Positions 1 through 9,267 of a stretch of DNA of 64,000 nucleotides are shown one piece after another. The notes under the pieces were generated by a model, which saw only the letters and a list, made by a program, of their open reading frames with translations, was not told the origin of the DNA and made no database searches. The position numbers and the translations under genes are program-made. This stretch comes from Tabrizicola sp. (GTDB lineage Bacteria > Pseudomonadota > Alphaproteobacteria > Rhodobacterales > Rhodobacteraceae): NCBI GenBank assembly GCA_025458105.1, contig JALOTD010000001.1, positions 26,777 to 90,776 on the forward strand. The letters run 5' to 3'. The first letter of the stretch is position 1, and each line of letters starts with the position of its first letter.

Positions 1-2
1 CG

Positions 3-356
3 GATCTTGTGGGTCGCGCCGTACCGAACGTCACCGACTGGCAGTATCTGAACCTGAACTACGTCACCAAGGCGCATATCAACCAGGACGACTGCATCAA
101 GTGCGGGCGCTGCTATGCGGCGTGTGAGGACACCAGCCACCAGGCCATCGCCATGTCGCCCGAGCGACTGTTCACGGTGAAGGACGAGGAATGCGTGGCC
201 TGCAACCTCTGCGTCAACGTCTGCCCGGTCGACAATTGCATTACCATGGTGCCGATGGCCAAGGGTACGGTCGATCCGCGCACTGGGCGCAAGGTCGGCG
301 ACTATGCCAACTGGACGACGCATCCGAACAACCCGTCGGTCCAAGCGGCGGAGTAA
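3..356 (+). CDS. preA: NAD-dependent dihydropyrimidine dehydrogenase subunit PreA, C-terminal part (truncated by window start)
   Basis: Frame open to window start; two 4Fe-4S motifs (CIKCGRCYAAC, CVACNLCVNVCP) and the DWQYLNLNY region typical of PreA; pyrimidine-degradation genes follow. Confidence 0.85.
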   Translation, partial: DLVGRAVPNVTDWQYLNLNYVTKAHINQDDCIKCGRCYAACEDTSHQAIAMSPERLFTVKDEECVACNLCVNVCPVDNCITMVPMAKGTVDPRTGRKVGDYANWTTHPNNPSVQAAE

Positions 357-1024
357 TGCGGATCGTCGTTGCCGGGGCCTCGCGCGGGATCGGGGCGGCG
401 GTTGCGGGTCACTATGCCGGGCGGGGCGAGGAGGTCATCGCCCTGTCGCGGGGCGCAGTACCATACGGACGCTGGATGTCCATCGACCTTGCCGACGCCG
501 TTCAGATCGCCGCGCTTCCCGAACGGATCGGCGGTCCGGTCGACGCTCTGCTTTACACCGGCGGCATCTGGGAAGACGGAGCCTTCACCAAGGCCTACCG
601 CTTTGCCGCCAGCCCGCCGGAAGAGGCGCAGCGCGTGATCGCGGTCAATACGGTGGCCCCGATCCTACTGACCCAGGCGCTTCTTCCTCTCATGCCCTCC
701 GGGGCGCGGGTGGTCTTTGTCGGCTCCTTGACCGCGATGGACAACACGGCCTCGCCCGAAGTGGCAAACAGCGCCTCGAAATACGGTTTGCGCGGCGCAG
801 CACAGGCTTTGGCCAAGACGCTGCACCCGATGGGTATCGGGGTAGGGGTCATAAATCCCGGCAACGTGGCGACGGATGAGGTCCTCTCCGATATCTCTGA
901 GGGCCGGTTCCCGGATCAGGAAGCGATACCTCTGGCTGACCTGCTGGCCGCTTTCGACTTTGCCCTGGCCTTGTCGCCTGCAAGTGTAGCAACCGAGATC
1001 AACTTGGCGCAGATTCGCGTCTAG
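356..1024 (+). CDS. Short-chain dehydrogenase/reductase (SDR) family protein
   Basis: ATG overlaps preA stop (taATG); N-terminal GASRGIGAAVAGHYA Rossmann motif; S...SKYGLRG catalytic-type motif. Confidence 0.85.
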   Translation: MRIVVAGASRGIGAAVAGHYAGRGEEVIALSRGAVPYGRWMSIDLADAVQIAALPERIGGPVDALLYTGGIWEDGAFTKAYRFAASPPEEAQRVIAVNTVAPILLTQALLPLMPSGARVVFVGSLTAMDNTASPEVANSASKYGLRGAAQALAKTLHPMGIGVGVINPGNVATDEVLSDISEGRFPDQEAIPLADLLAAFDFALALSPASVATEINLAQIRV

Positions 1025-1034
1025 GGTCTAGGGT

Positions 1035-1334
1035 CTAGGGCAGTGGCAGCGGGTTCACCCCTGCGGCGATCGAGGCGCGGATATATGCCTCACGCGCGGC
1101 ATCGGCGGCGGCGCGGGCGGCCGTGGCGGGGGTCTGATCCTCGTCATGGTCGGCCAGTTCGACCGCAACTTGCGCTGGCAATGTCGACGGTTGTGCCACG
1201 GCGTCGACGCGCTGCGTTGCAGTCACCGGCCGTGCGGTCTGAGCGGCGGGCGCAGTGGTCAGACGGTCTGGAGCAGGCTGTGAGATTGGTGCCGGCACCG
1301 GCACCTGCGACCGGACGGCGGTGACAGAATCCAT
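1035..1334 (-). CDS. Hypothetical Pro/Ala-rich protein
   Basis: 99-aa ORF from MDSVTAVRSQVP; no recognised domain. Confidence 0.45.
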   Translation of the reverse strand: MDSVTAVRSQVPVPAPISQPAPDRLTTAPAAQTARPVTATQRVDAVAQPSTLPAQVAVELADHDEDQTPATAARAAADAAREAYIRASIAAGVNPLPLP

Positions 1335-1504
1335 GGCGACTCTCCTGATGTGATGTCCCCGACCCAAAGATACCGTAACGGGGCCCTAACGGGCATCCGG
1401 AAACTGCTTAAAATCCCAGAGATTGTTGGCACAGAAAAAGAATTAACATTTCTTCTTATATCATTGCCAAATCTATAAAAATCTAAAACACCTGCCGTGG
1501 ACAG

Positions 1505-2119
1505 TCACGGCTTCAAGAGGCGCGAAAAGAGCGTCTCCAGAAACCCTCCCGCCTCAGCGAAGGGGTCGTGCCCTGGCCCGAGGACAGCCCGCACCTGTAC
1601 ATCGAAGTCGGCATAATGCTGAGTCAGCGACCAGATCGAGAAAATGAGATGCACCGGGTCGACGCGTGCAATCCGACCCTGATCCATCCAGCCGGTCAGC
1701 ACGAAGGCCTTCTCGGCCACCAGTGACTTCAGGTCCCCCTCGATCGCTTCGCGCATCCGGGGAGCGCCTTGCAGAATTTCGTTGGCGAAAAGGCGGCTTT
1801 CGCGGGGGTAATCGCGCGCGAGGTCCAGCTTGCGGCGGACGTAGGCCAGGATCTCGGCAAGTGGCTCGCCATCCGGATGCATCGCGCGCAAGGGGTCAAG
1901 CCAGGTGTCAAGCAACCCGGTCAGAAGCGCCTTGTGCACTGCCTCTTTCGACGGGAAATAGTACAGCAGGTTCGGTTTCGACAGCCCTGCCACATCGGCA
2001 ATCTGGTCAAGGGTCGCGCCCCGGAAGCCGTGCAATGAGAAGACCTCAAGCGCCGCGTCCAGAATGACCTCGCGGTTCTTCTGCTGGATGCGGGAGCGGG
2101 GACGGGCTTTGGAGGGCAT
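1505..2119 (-). CDS. TetR family transcriptional regulator, RutR-like
   Basis: N-terminal TetR HTH (ILDAALEVFSLHGFRGATLDQIADVAGLSKPNLLYYFPSKEAV); C-terminal region RutR-like (QHYADFDVQV); in pyrimidine degradation cluster. Confidence 0.85.
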   Translation of the reverse strand: MPSKARPRSRIQQKNREVILDAALEVFSLHGFRGATLDQIADVAGLSKPNLLYYFPSKEAVHKALLTGLLDTWLDPLRAMHPDGEPLAEILAYVRRKLDLARDYPRESRLFANEILQGAPRMREAIEGDLKSLVAEKAFVLTGWMDQGRIARVDPVHLIFSIWSLTQHYADFDVQVRAVLGPGHDPFAEAGGFLETLFSRLLKP

Positions 2120-2308
2120 ATGAAACCTGTGACCGGATAAGCGCCTTGGGAATAGCCCGCGGGCACCAGTCAGGTCAAACCCTTCGCGTCCAGCATTGAA
2201 TGAAGCGGCCCTTGCACGCAGGGACAAGGGCCGCGATGACGAACGGAGGAGCCGAAGCCGTGACACCGTGCAGACCCACGGCGTTGTCGGCAACTTTCTT
2301 GACGTCCC

Positions 2309-2395
2309 CTATTGCACCAGTTGCATCATGCCCCAAGGCAGGACAGTGACCGAGGCCACGATGATCAGCAAGGCGCGCTTCAATCCGACGAACAT
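2309..2395 (-). CDS. 28-aa hydrophobic membrane microprotein
   Basis: MFVGLKRALLIIVASVTVLPWGMMQLVQ preceded by SD-like agggag; single hydrophobic segment. Confidence 0.5.
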   Translation of the reverse strand: MFVGLKRALLIIVASVTVLPWGMMQLVQ

Positions 2396-2461
2396 CTTGA
2401 TCTCCCTGAGAGTTTGCACTGAGAAAATAGGATTGGATCCGGTCCCTGCAAGGGGGGCAGG

Positions 2462-2764
2462 ATGACGCGCCCCCTGTGCACGGCGACCGTTCTGGTTGAC
2501 GATGACCGCGTCCGGGTGACCCGTTTCGATTTCCTCCCGGGTGCCGAGACCGGCTGGCACCGACACGGGCATGACTATGTCATTGCTGCGGTAACCGAGT
2601 GCACCATGATGCTGGAAGAACCGGGCGGCACGACCCGATCGGTTCTGGTCCCGTCGGGCACCGCCTATCGGCGCGATGAAGGGGTCGAGCACAACGTTAT
2701 CAATGGCGGCCACTCCCCGATGACCTTTGTCGAGGTTGAGCTGAAGACTGTCGGAACACCATAG
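2462..2764 (+). CDS. Cupin domain protein
   Basis: Single-domain cupin: GAETGWHRHGHDYVI motif and C-terminal GVEHNVIN motif. Confidence 0.75.
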   Translation: MTRPLCTATVLVDDDRVRVTRFDFLPGAETGWHRHGHDYVIAAVTECTMMLEEPGGTTRSVLVPSGTAYRRDEGVEHNVINGGHSPMTFVEVELKTVGTP

Positions 2765-2801
2765 GTCAGGCAGGACCGGCCTTGGGGACCAGAATTTCGG
2801 G

Positions 2802-3254
2802 TCAGCCTGCCGATAAGACCCCAATTCCGCGCATCACCAGCTTGTGGTCCTCGACCTGGGGCAGGCCCGAGACTGTGGCGACGGCCACGATCCCAACGCC
2901 CTTGACGCGGATGGGCACCGCGCCGCCGCTGTCGGCATAATCGGTCAAGGGCAGACCGTGCCGGTCCAGGGTCTCGCCCTTGGTCTTGTTTCGCTGGCCA
3001 ATGAGCAGGGACGGCAGCTGGAACTTCAGCGCGGTGTTCGACTTGCGCCTTGCCCAAAGGTCGTTCAGCGGCGCTGAACCCGGCAGAGCGGCGTGGAACA
3101 GTGTCCGGTCGCCCGTGCGGATATTGATGACGACGGGCATCTTCTCTGCCAAGGCAAGGTCGCAAAGAATGTGCCCAAGGCGCATGGCTTCCGTCTCGTC
3201 GAACTTGGCCAGGTCAATACTGGCGAACTCGGCCTCAATGTCTTCGATCTGCAT
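2802..3254 (-). CDS. Heme-degrading/UPF0303 (GlcG-HbpS-like) family protein
   Basis: 150-aa ORF; IRTGDRTLFHAALPGSAPLNDLWARRK and GIVAVATVSGLPQVEDHKLV are characteristic of the family. Confidence 0.75.
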   Translation of the reverse strand: MQIEDIEAEFASIDLAKFDETEAMRLGHILCDLALAEKMPVVINIRTGDRTLFHAALPGSAPLNDLWARRKSNTALKFQLPSLLIGQRNKTKGETLDRHGLPLTDYADSGGAVPIRVKGVGIVAVATVSGLPQVEDHKLVMRGIGVLSAG

Positions 3255-3263
3255 ATTCTGTCC

Positions 3264-3911
3264 CTAGATCGCCCCTATGCCTCGCAGGACCATGTCTTTC
3301 ACACTGGCCTTTGCGTCTCGCCATTCTTTGTCGGACAGCGGCCTACCGTCATTCAGCGTTTGGATCTGATGGCCGAAGTCCGCATAGTGCTGAGTCGTGG
3401 CCCAAAGCATGTACAGAAGGTGGCGCGGGTTGATCGGCGCCATCTTCCCCTCGTCGATCCAGCGCTGGATCACAGCGATCCGCCCGTCCGTCCAGTCGCG
3501 CAGCGTTGTCTCCAGATAGTCCTGGATCACCGGCGCGCCGTGCATCACCTCAGAGGCCCAGACCTTCGAGCCATGCGGGTGGGTGCGGCTGATGTCCATC
3601 TTGGCGTCGATATAGGCGCCGATGCCTTCCACCGGCCCCGGCGCATCGTCGAAGCTTGATGCCGCATCCAGCCAGATCTCGAAGATCTGCTGCACCACGC
3701 GGCGGTAAAGGTCTTCCTTGGTGGCGAAGTAATAGTGCAGGTTGGCCTTCGGCAGCCCCGCCATGTCGGCGATCAGCTGCATGGTCGCACCGCCGAACCC
3801 GGCCTCGGCAAAGACCTTTTCCGCCGCTTCCAGGATCGCCCGCTCGTTCTCGCGCCGGATATCCGTGCGACGGCCGGGCTTCAGGCGGGAAATCTGGGCA
3901 TCGCCGGACAT
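3264..3911 (-). CDS. TetR family transcriptional regulator (RutR-like)
   Basis: TetR HTH (AILEAAEKVFAEAGFGGATMQLIADMAGLPKANLHYYFATKEDL); divergent from carbamoylase gene; two palindromic sites in the divergent promoter. Confidence 0.85.
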   Translation of the reverse strand: MSGDAQISRLKPGRRTDIRRENERAILEAAEKVFAEAGFGGATMQLIADMAGLPKANLHYYFATKEDLYRRVVQQIFEIWLDAASSFDDAPGPVEGIGAYIDAKMDISRTHPHGSKVWASEVMHGAPVIQDYLETTLRDWTDGRIAVIQRWIDEGKMAPINPRHLLYMLWATTQHYADFGHQIQTLNDGRPLSDKEWRDAKASVKDMVLRGIGAI

Positions 3912-3929
3912 CGGTATCCTGATTTTTGT

Positions 3930-3943
3930 TGACCGTCTGGTCA
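3930..3943. promoter_or_regulatory. RutR-like operator, copy 1 (TGACCgtctGGTCA)
   Basis: Perfect 5-bp-arm inverted repeat resembling the RutR half-site arrangement TTGACCANNTGGTCAA. Confidence 0.7.
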
Positions 3944-3963
3944 GGTTGTGGTCGCCTTCACCT

Positions 3964-3977
3964 TGACCATACGGTCA
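3964..3977. promoter_or_regulatory. RutR-like operator, copy 2 (TGACCatacGGTCA)
   Basis: Second perfect TGACC-N4-GGTCA dyad, 34 bp downstream of copy 1. Confidence 0.7.
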
Positions 3978-4031
3978 GGAAATGAGTCGCGGCAAGGGGC
4001 AGGATGGTCCCGCCGTTTCGGGGAGCAAGCG

Positions 4032-5282
4032 ATGCCAGCCACCGGGGATAACCTGCGGATCAATCTTGCGCGCCTGTGGGACAGCCTTGAGGAAATGGCC
4101 AAGATCGGCCCCGGCGTTGCAGGCGGCTGCAACCGGCAGACCCTGACCGATGCGGATGGTGAAGGCCGCCACCTGTTCCAGCGCTGGTGTCAGGCGGCGG
4201 GCATGTCGATGGGCGTCGACACCATGGGCAATATGTTCGCCACGCGCGCCGGGACGGACCCGTCGGCGCTGCCGGTCTACATGGGCTCGCATCTCGACAC
4301 CCAGCCGACGGGCGGGAAGTATGATGGCGTCCTCGGCGTCCTTGGCGCGCTGGAGGTGGTCCGGACGCTGAACGACATGGGCGTGAAGACCAGGCACCCG
4401 ATCGTGGTGACGAACTGGACGAACGAAGAGGGCGCGCGCTTTGCGCCGGCGATGCTCGCCAGCGGTGTCTTCGCGGGGATCCACACCGAAGAGTATGCCA
4501 AGTCCCGCAAGGACCTCGACGGCAAGGTCTTCGGCGAGGAGCTGGCCCGCATCGGCTGGGTCGGCGACGAAAAGGTCGGCGCGCGGAAGATGCATGCGAT
4601 GCTGGAACTCCACATCGAACAGGGCCCGATCCTCGAGGCCGAGGGCAAGGACATCGGCGTCGTGACCCATGGACAGGGCCTCTGGTGGCTGGAGATCACG
4701 CTGACCGGCAAGGACGCCCATACCGGATCGACCCCCATGAACATGCGGGTCAACGCGGGCCTCGGCATGGCGCGGATCACCGAACGCGTCCACCAGATCG
4801 CGATGAGCCACCAGCCGAACGCCGTGGGCGCGGTGGGGCAGGTGAAGGTCTTCCCAAACTCGCGCAACGTGATCCCGGGACGCGTGGTGTTCACGGTCGA
4901 CATCCGGTCGCCCGAACAGGCCAAGCTCGACGCGATGAAGGCCGAAGTCATCCGTGCCGCCCATGCGGTGGCGAAGGAGCTGGGGCTGGGGTGTGAGATC
5001 GAGGACGTGGGCCACTTCGACCCCGTCACCTTCGACCCCGGCCTCGTGAAGATCGTCCGGCAAAGCGCTGAAAAGCTGGGCTATTCCCACATGGATGTCG
5101 TCTCGGGCGCCGGCCACGACGCCTGCTGGATCAACCGCGTCGCCCCCACGGTGATGGTGATGTGCCCCTGCGTGGACGGGCTGTCGCACAACGAGGCCGA
5201 GAAGATCAGCCCCGAATGGGCGGCAGCGGGGACGGATGTGCTCCTGCACGCGGTGCTTGAGGTGGCGGAGGTGGTGGGGTGA
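4032..5282 (+). CDS. Zn-dependent hydrolase, N-carbamoyl-amino acid hydrolase / beta-ureidopropionase type
   Basis: 417 codons; YMGSHLDTQPTGGKYDGVLGVLGALEVV, TNEEGARFAPAMLASGVF and GAGHDAC motifs of the M20 carbamoylase family. Confidence 0.9.
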   Translation: MPATGDNLRINLARLWDSLEEMAKIGPGVAGGCNRQTLTDADGEGRHLFQRWCQAAGMSMGVDTMGNMFATRAGTDPSALPVYMGSHLDTQPTGGKYDGVLGVLGALEVVRTLNDMGVKTRHPIVVTNWTNEEGARFAPAMLASGVFAGIHTEEYAKSRKDLDGKVFGEELARIGWVGDEKVGARKMHAMLELHIEQGPILEAEGKDIGVVTHGQGLWWLEITLTGKDAHTGSTPMNMRVNAGLGMARITERVHQIAMSHQPNAVGAVGQVKVFPNSRNVIPGRVVFTVDIRSPEQAKLDAMKAEVIRAAHAVAKELGLGCEIEDVGHFDPVTFDPGLVKIVRQSAEKLGYSHMDVVSGAGHDACWINRVAPTVMVMCPCVDGLSHNEAEKISPEWAAAGTDVLLHAVLEVAEVVG

Positions 5283-5872
5283 TACCCGCAATTTCCCAGA
5301 ATCAAGAAGGTGGATGGATGCCTATATCTTTCTTTAGGAAAGAACCTGCGCATTTCAAGAAATCGACTGCTGTCTACCTGCATCGGCTCGAAGATCGAGC
5401 GCTTGTCGCAACCCATATGTGGGACGAGTACGCCTCAGAGGTCGAAGGGGGTGTGTCGGAGGGTAGGATTTCGGATCGAGTTGCACTGGGTTCCATGATC
5501 GCCGAGGGGTTCGACTGTTGTTTCTTCGCCAAAAGACACCCGGAAGAATTGCGTAGGAAACCCACTGATTGGCCAGCTTTCAAGGCGTCTGGAGAAAAGA
5601 CAGTTCGACGGTTCGAGGAAAACTGGGTCCGCTACACTGTATCGTCCCTGATCGGGGCACCCCAAGCCATACTCATCTTTAGCCCGACGCTCCACGACGT
5701 AGGCTACCTCAGTCGTAGCATCAACTTACCATCCAAGAGACTTGCGAAGCAGGACTTTGAAACGGGGTCCCAGGTTGCGACGTTCCACCGTTACTTCCTG
5801 GCCGTCGAGCAAGTCCCGGTACCAAAAGAAGTCTCCCCTGAGTCTAGCGGCCACGAGAGGAAAAACTCATGA
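5279..5872 (+). CDS. Hypothetical protein within the pyrimidine catabolism operon
   Basis: GTG start overlaps upstream stop (GTGA); stop overlaps hydA start (ATGA); visibly lower GC than flanks; alternative start MPISFFRKEP. Confidence 0.55.
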   Translation: MIPAISQNQEGGWMPISFFRKEPAHFKKSTAVYLHRLEDRALVATHMWDEYASEVEGGVSEGRISDRVALGSMIAEGFDCCFFAKRHPEELRRKPTDWPAFKASGEKTVRRFEENWVRYTVSSLIGAPQAILIFSPTLHDVGYLSRSINLPSKRLAKQDFETGSQVATFHRYFLAVEQVPVPKEVSPESSGHERKNS

Positions 5873-7320
5873 CCACCATCATCAAGAACGGCACCGTCGT
5901 CACCGCCGACCTTACCTATAAGGCCGATGTGCGGGTGGAGAACGGGGTGATCACCGAGATCGGGCAGGGCCTCAAAGGCGGGACCGAGCTTGACGCGACC
6001 GGCTGCTATGTGATGCCCGGTGGGATCGACCCGCATACGCATCTGGAGATGCCCTTCATGGGCACCTACTCGGCGGATGATTTTGAAAGCGGCACGCGGG
6101 CGGCGCTGTCCGGCGGGACCACGATGGTCGTCGACTTCATCCTTCCCGGTCAGGGTCAGGACCTGATGGATGCGGCCAAGGCGTGGCACAACAAGTCCAC
6201 CCGCGCGACCTGCGATTACTCCTACCACATGGCCGTCACCTGGTGGGGCGAGAAGGTCTGGCAGGGGATCGAGGACTCGGCCAAGGCAGGGATCACCAGC
6301 TTCAAGCATTTCATGGCCTACAAGGGCGCCTTGATGGTGAACGACGACGAGCTTTTCAACTCCTTCCGCCGGGTGGGGGATGTGGGCGGTCTGGCGATGG
6401 TCCATGCCGAGAACGGCGATGTGGTGGCGGAACTGACGGCGAAGCTTCTGAAGGAAGGCAACACCGGCCCCGAGGGCCACGCCTATTCCCGCCCGCCGCA
6501 GGTGGAGGGCGAGGCCACCAACCGCGCGATCATGATCGCCGACATGGCGGGGGTGCCGCTGTATGTCGTCCACGTCAGTTGCGAGGACGCGCATGAGGCG
6601 ATCCGGCGCGCCCGCCAACAGGGCAAGCGCGTCTGGGGCGAGCCCTTGATCCAGCACCTGACGCTGGACGAAAGCGAATACTTCCACCCCGACTGGGACC
6701 ACGCCGCCCGCCGCGTGATGTCGCCGCCCTTCCGCAACAAGCAGCATCAGGACAGCCTCTGGGCGGGGCTGATGAGCGGGTCACTCTCGGTGGTCGCAAC
6801 GGACCATTGCAGCTTCACGACGGAACAGAAACGGTTCGGGTTGAAGGACTTCTCGAAGATCCCGAACGGCACGGGGGGGCTGGAGGACCGGATGCCGATG
6901 CTCTGGACCCACGGGGTGGGCACGGGCCGCCTGACGCCGAATGAATTCGTCGCCGTAACCTCAACCAATATCGCGAAAATCCTGAATTGCTACCCGAAGA
7001 AGGGGGCGGTTCTGGTGGGGGCGGATGCGGACCTGGTGGTCTGGGACCCGGAGAAGACGAAGACGATTACCTCCGGCAAGCAGCAGTCGAAGATCGACTA
7101 CAACGTCTTTGAAGGTCACACGGTCAAAGGCCTGCCACGCTTTACCCTGACCCGCGGCCATGTTGCCATCCACGACGGCGAGGTCCGGACCCAGGAAGGC
7201 CACGGCAAGTTCGTCGCCCGCGAGGCCCGCCCGGCCGTCAACCGCGCGCTGACCCAGTGGAAGGACCTGACCGCCCCGCGGCCCGTGGAGCGGACGGGCA
7301 TTCCGGCGACCGGGGTGTGA
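5869..7320 (+). CDS. hydA: Dihydropyrimidinase / D-hydantoinase
   Basis: 483 aa; GGIDPHTHLEMPFMGT metal-binding motif, ITSFKHFMAYKGA carboxylysine region, SVVATDHCSF motif. Confidence 0.93.
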   Translation: MTTIIKNGTVVTADLTYKADVRVENGVITEIGQGLKGGTELDATGCYVMPGGIDPHTHLEMPFMGTYSADDFESGTRAALSGGTTMVVDFILPGQGQDLMDAAKAWHNKSTRATCDYSYHMAVTWWGEKVWQGIEDSAKAGITSFKHFMAYKGALMVNDDELFNSFRRVGDVGGLAMVHAENGDVVAELTAKLLKEGNTGPEGHAYSRPPQVEGEATNRAIMIADMAGVPLYVVHVSCEDAHEAIRRARQQGKRVWGEPLIQHLTLDESEYFHPDWDHAARRVMSPPFRNKQHQDSLWAGLMSGSLSVVATDHCSFTTEQKRFGLKDFSKIPNGTGGLEDRMPMLWTHGVGTGRLTPNEFVAVTSTNIAKILNCYPKKGAVLVGADADLVVWDPEKTKTITSGKQQSKIDYNVFEGHTVKGLPRFTLTRGHVAIHDGEVRTQEGHGKFVAREARPAVNRALTQWKDLTAPRPVERTGIPATGV

Positions 7321-7323
7321 TCG

Positions 7324-7737
7324 GTGACAGTTGAGCAACGGGCGTTCCTGATCCGCGCGACCAAGCTCACTCTGGTGACAATCTTTGCCTATGCTTGTGC
7401 ATCCATGGTCGCTGGTATGGGCGTTTCCACTACAATCTCTGTACTTAGAGACCTGCCGCTGCATCTTTCGAGGGTGTTGGACATTCAATTGGCAGCCGTC
7501 GCTGGAGCGTTCGCGCTGCCGTTTGTGATGATCGCAAAATCTATCATGTTTCTTGGCGGCTCTGAGGGCGCCGTTAAACATGCAATTGCTGGGTTGGTCG
7601 TAGGACTGAGCGCGTCAGTCCTGTTCATCGGGCAAATTGAGCCCGCCATGAACCTTGGCTTCGCGCTAGCAGGGCTTCTGGCGTCCCTGACCTACCTTGG
7701 GGCAAGGAACCTTGGGCGCAGGGTCGTGCGATGGTAG
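7324..7737 (+). CDS. Hypothetical membrane protein
   Basis: 137-aa hydrophobic ORF 3 nt downstream of hydA; no recognised domain. Confidence 0.5.
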   Translation: MTVEQRAFLIRATKLTLVTIFAYACASMVAGMGVSTTISVLRDLPLHLSRVLDIQLAAVAGAFALPFVMIAKSIMFLGGSEGAVKHAIAGLVVGLSASVLFIGQIEPAMNLGFALAGLLASLTYLGARNLGRRVVRW

Positions 7738-7763
7738 ACGGTGTCCAGTATTCGGCGTCGCGC

Positions 7764-7901
7764 TCAGGGTTCTCCCGGCTCGGACTCCTCATCATCGGCG
7801 GGAGGACGGAAGGTGACCACGGGGGCACGGAAGTCGATGTCGTCCAGGTCCTCGGGCGCGGGGGCGAAGGCGAGGGTCGTCTGCAAGTCGCTGAAAAGCA
7901 T
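7764..7901 (-). CDS. Hypothetical 45-aa acidic protein
   Basis: MLFSDLQTTLAFAPAPEDLDDIDFRAPVVTF... with SD-like ggagga upstream of ATG. Confidence 0.45.
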   Translation of the reverse strand: MLFSDLQTTLAFAPAPEDLDDIDFRAPVVTFRPPADDEESEPGEP

Positions 7902-8005
7902 GGCGGTCCTCCGGTTTCGGATGAGGTGGGGACGGGGCGCGGCGGGTACAAGGGTGGCACGGTGTCGCAACGGGAATGTGAAGGAATGTGGGCTTGAAGG
8001 ACACG

Positions 8006-8791
8006 ATGAACGCCACGACCCCGGTGATCGAGGCTAAGGGCCTGAACCTGGTCTTCCAGACGGCGGACGGGCCGGTGCAGGCGTTGAAAGATGTCAACCT
8101 GACGATCAATCAGGGGGATTTCGTCAGCTTCATCGGCCCAAGTGGTTGCGGGAAAACGACTTTCCTGCGGGCAATTGCGGCCTTGGAACATCCGACGAGC
8201 GGCACGTTGACCGTGAACGGAATGTCACCGGATGAGGCGCGTAGGCGCCGGGCCTATGGCTATGTCTTCCAGGCAGCGGGGCTTTACCCTTGGCGGACGA
8301 TTTCCGGAAACATCAAGCTTCCCCTTGAAATCATGGGGTTTTCCAAGGCCGAGCAGGAGGAGCGGACCGCGCGGGTGCTGGAGCTGGTGGAGCTGAAGGG
8401 CTTTGGCAAGAAGTTCCCCTGGCAGCTGTCGGGTGGCATGCAGCAGCGGGCCAGCATCGCCCGGGCGCTGGCCTTTGATGCGGACATCCTTCTGATGGAC
8501 GAACCCTTTGGCGCGCTGGATGAGATTGTTCGCGACAGGCTGAACGAAGAGGTCCTGAAGCTTTGGGCGCGCACCGGCAAGACCATTGGATTCGTGACAC
8601 ATTCCATCCCGGAGGCGGTGTATCTGTCGACGAAGATCGTGGTCATGTCGCCGCGTCCGGGGCGGATAGCCGATGTGATCGACAGCCCCCTGCCGAAGGA
8701 GCGCCCGCTGGATATCCGCGACAGCCGCGAGTTCATCGAGATCGCGCACAGAGTGCGGGAGGGCCTTCGGGCCGGGCATCATGAAGATTAG
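8006..8791 (+). CDS. NitT/TauT-type ABC transporter ATP-binding protein (probable pyrimidine/precursor uptake)
   Basis: Walker A GPSGCGKTT, signature LSGGMQQRASIARA, Walker B ILLMDEPFGALD; permease and SBP genes downstream. Confidence 0.9.
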   Translation: MNATTPVIEAKGLNLVFQTADGPVQALKDVNLTINQGDFVSFIGPSGCGKTTFLRAIAALEHPTSGTLTVNGMSPDEARRRRAYGYVFQAAGLYPWRTISGNIKLPLEIMGFSKAEQEERTARVLELVELKGFGKKFPWQLSGGMQQRASIARALAFDADILLMDEPFGALDEIVRDRLNEEVLKLWARTGKTIGFVTHSIPEAVYLSTKIVVMSPRPGRIADVIDSPLPKERPLDIRDSREFIEIAHRVREGLRAGHHED

Positions 8792-8879
8792 GTTAAGCAT
8801 ATGGGATCTGTATGGCATGCGTCTGGCATCGGTACAGACGCTTTTCCGCCTTGGCAAAAGGGGACGGGAGTGAGCGTCC

Positions 8880-9263
8880 ATGCCCAAATCCCCGCCCGCC
8901 ACCCCAAACCTGCCGCCCCCGACGCGGGCGCAGGTCTGGGCCGAGTTCCTGAAATGGGCGGTTGGGGTGCCGGTGGTCGTTGGGGTTGCGCTTGGGCTGA
9001 TCTGGCTGGCCTATTGGGCCACCGGCAGCGCCGGCATGATGCTACGGACCGAGTACGAGATCGGGACTATTGTCATGTGGCTGGGGCTGATCATGCTGAT
9101 GTACCCCGTGGCGTTGGTCTTTCTGGTCTGGGACCTGCGCGACGGGTTGCGCGCCATCCGCGACTGGGACGCAATGACACCCGAGGCGCAGGCCGCCGCT
9201 CTTGCGGACGGCAAGGCTGCAGCAGCCGCATCGCCCAGGCGGCGATCGCGGAAGAAGGGGTAA
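8880..9263 (+). CDS. Hypothetical membrane protein
   Basis: 127 aa with hydrophobic segments, inside ABC transporter operon. Confidence 0.6.
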   Translation: MPKSPPATPNLPPPTRAQVWAEFLKWAVGVPVVVGVALGLIWLAYWATGSAGMMLRTEYEIGTIVMWLGLIMLMYPVALVFLVWDLRDGLRAIRDWDAMTPEAQAAALADGKAAAAASPRRRSRKKG

Positions 9264-9267
9264 GGGC

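Noticed and set aside
1021-1041. Three tandem copies of CTAGGGT/C at the SDR stop codon
   Set aside because: Short 7-mer triplet with no supporting structure; probably replication slippage
3975-5291. Long antisense ORF opposite the carbamoylase gene (438 aa)
   Set aside because: High-GC shadow ORF; the plus strand encodes a clear M20 hydrolase
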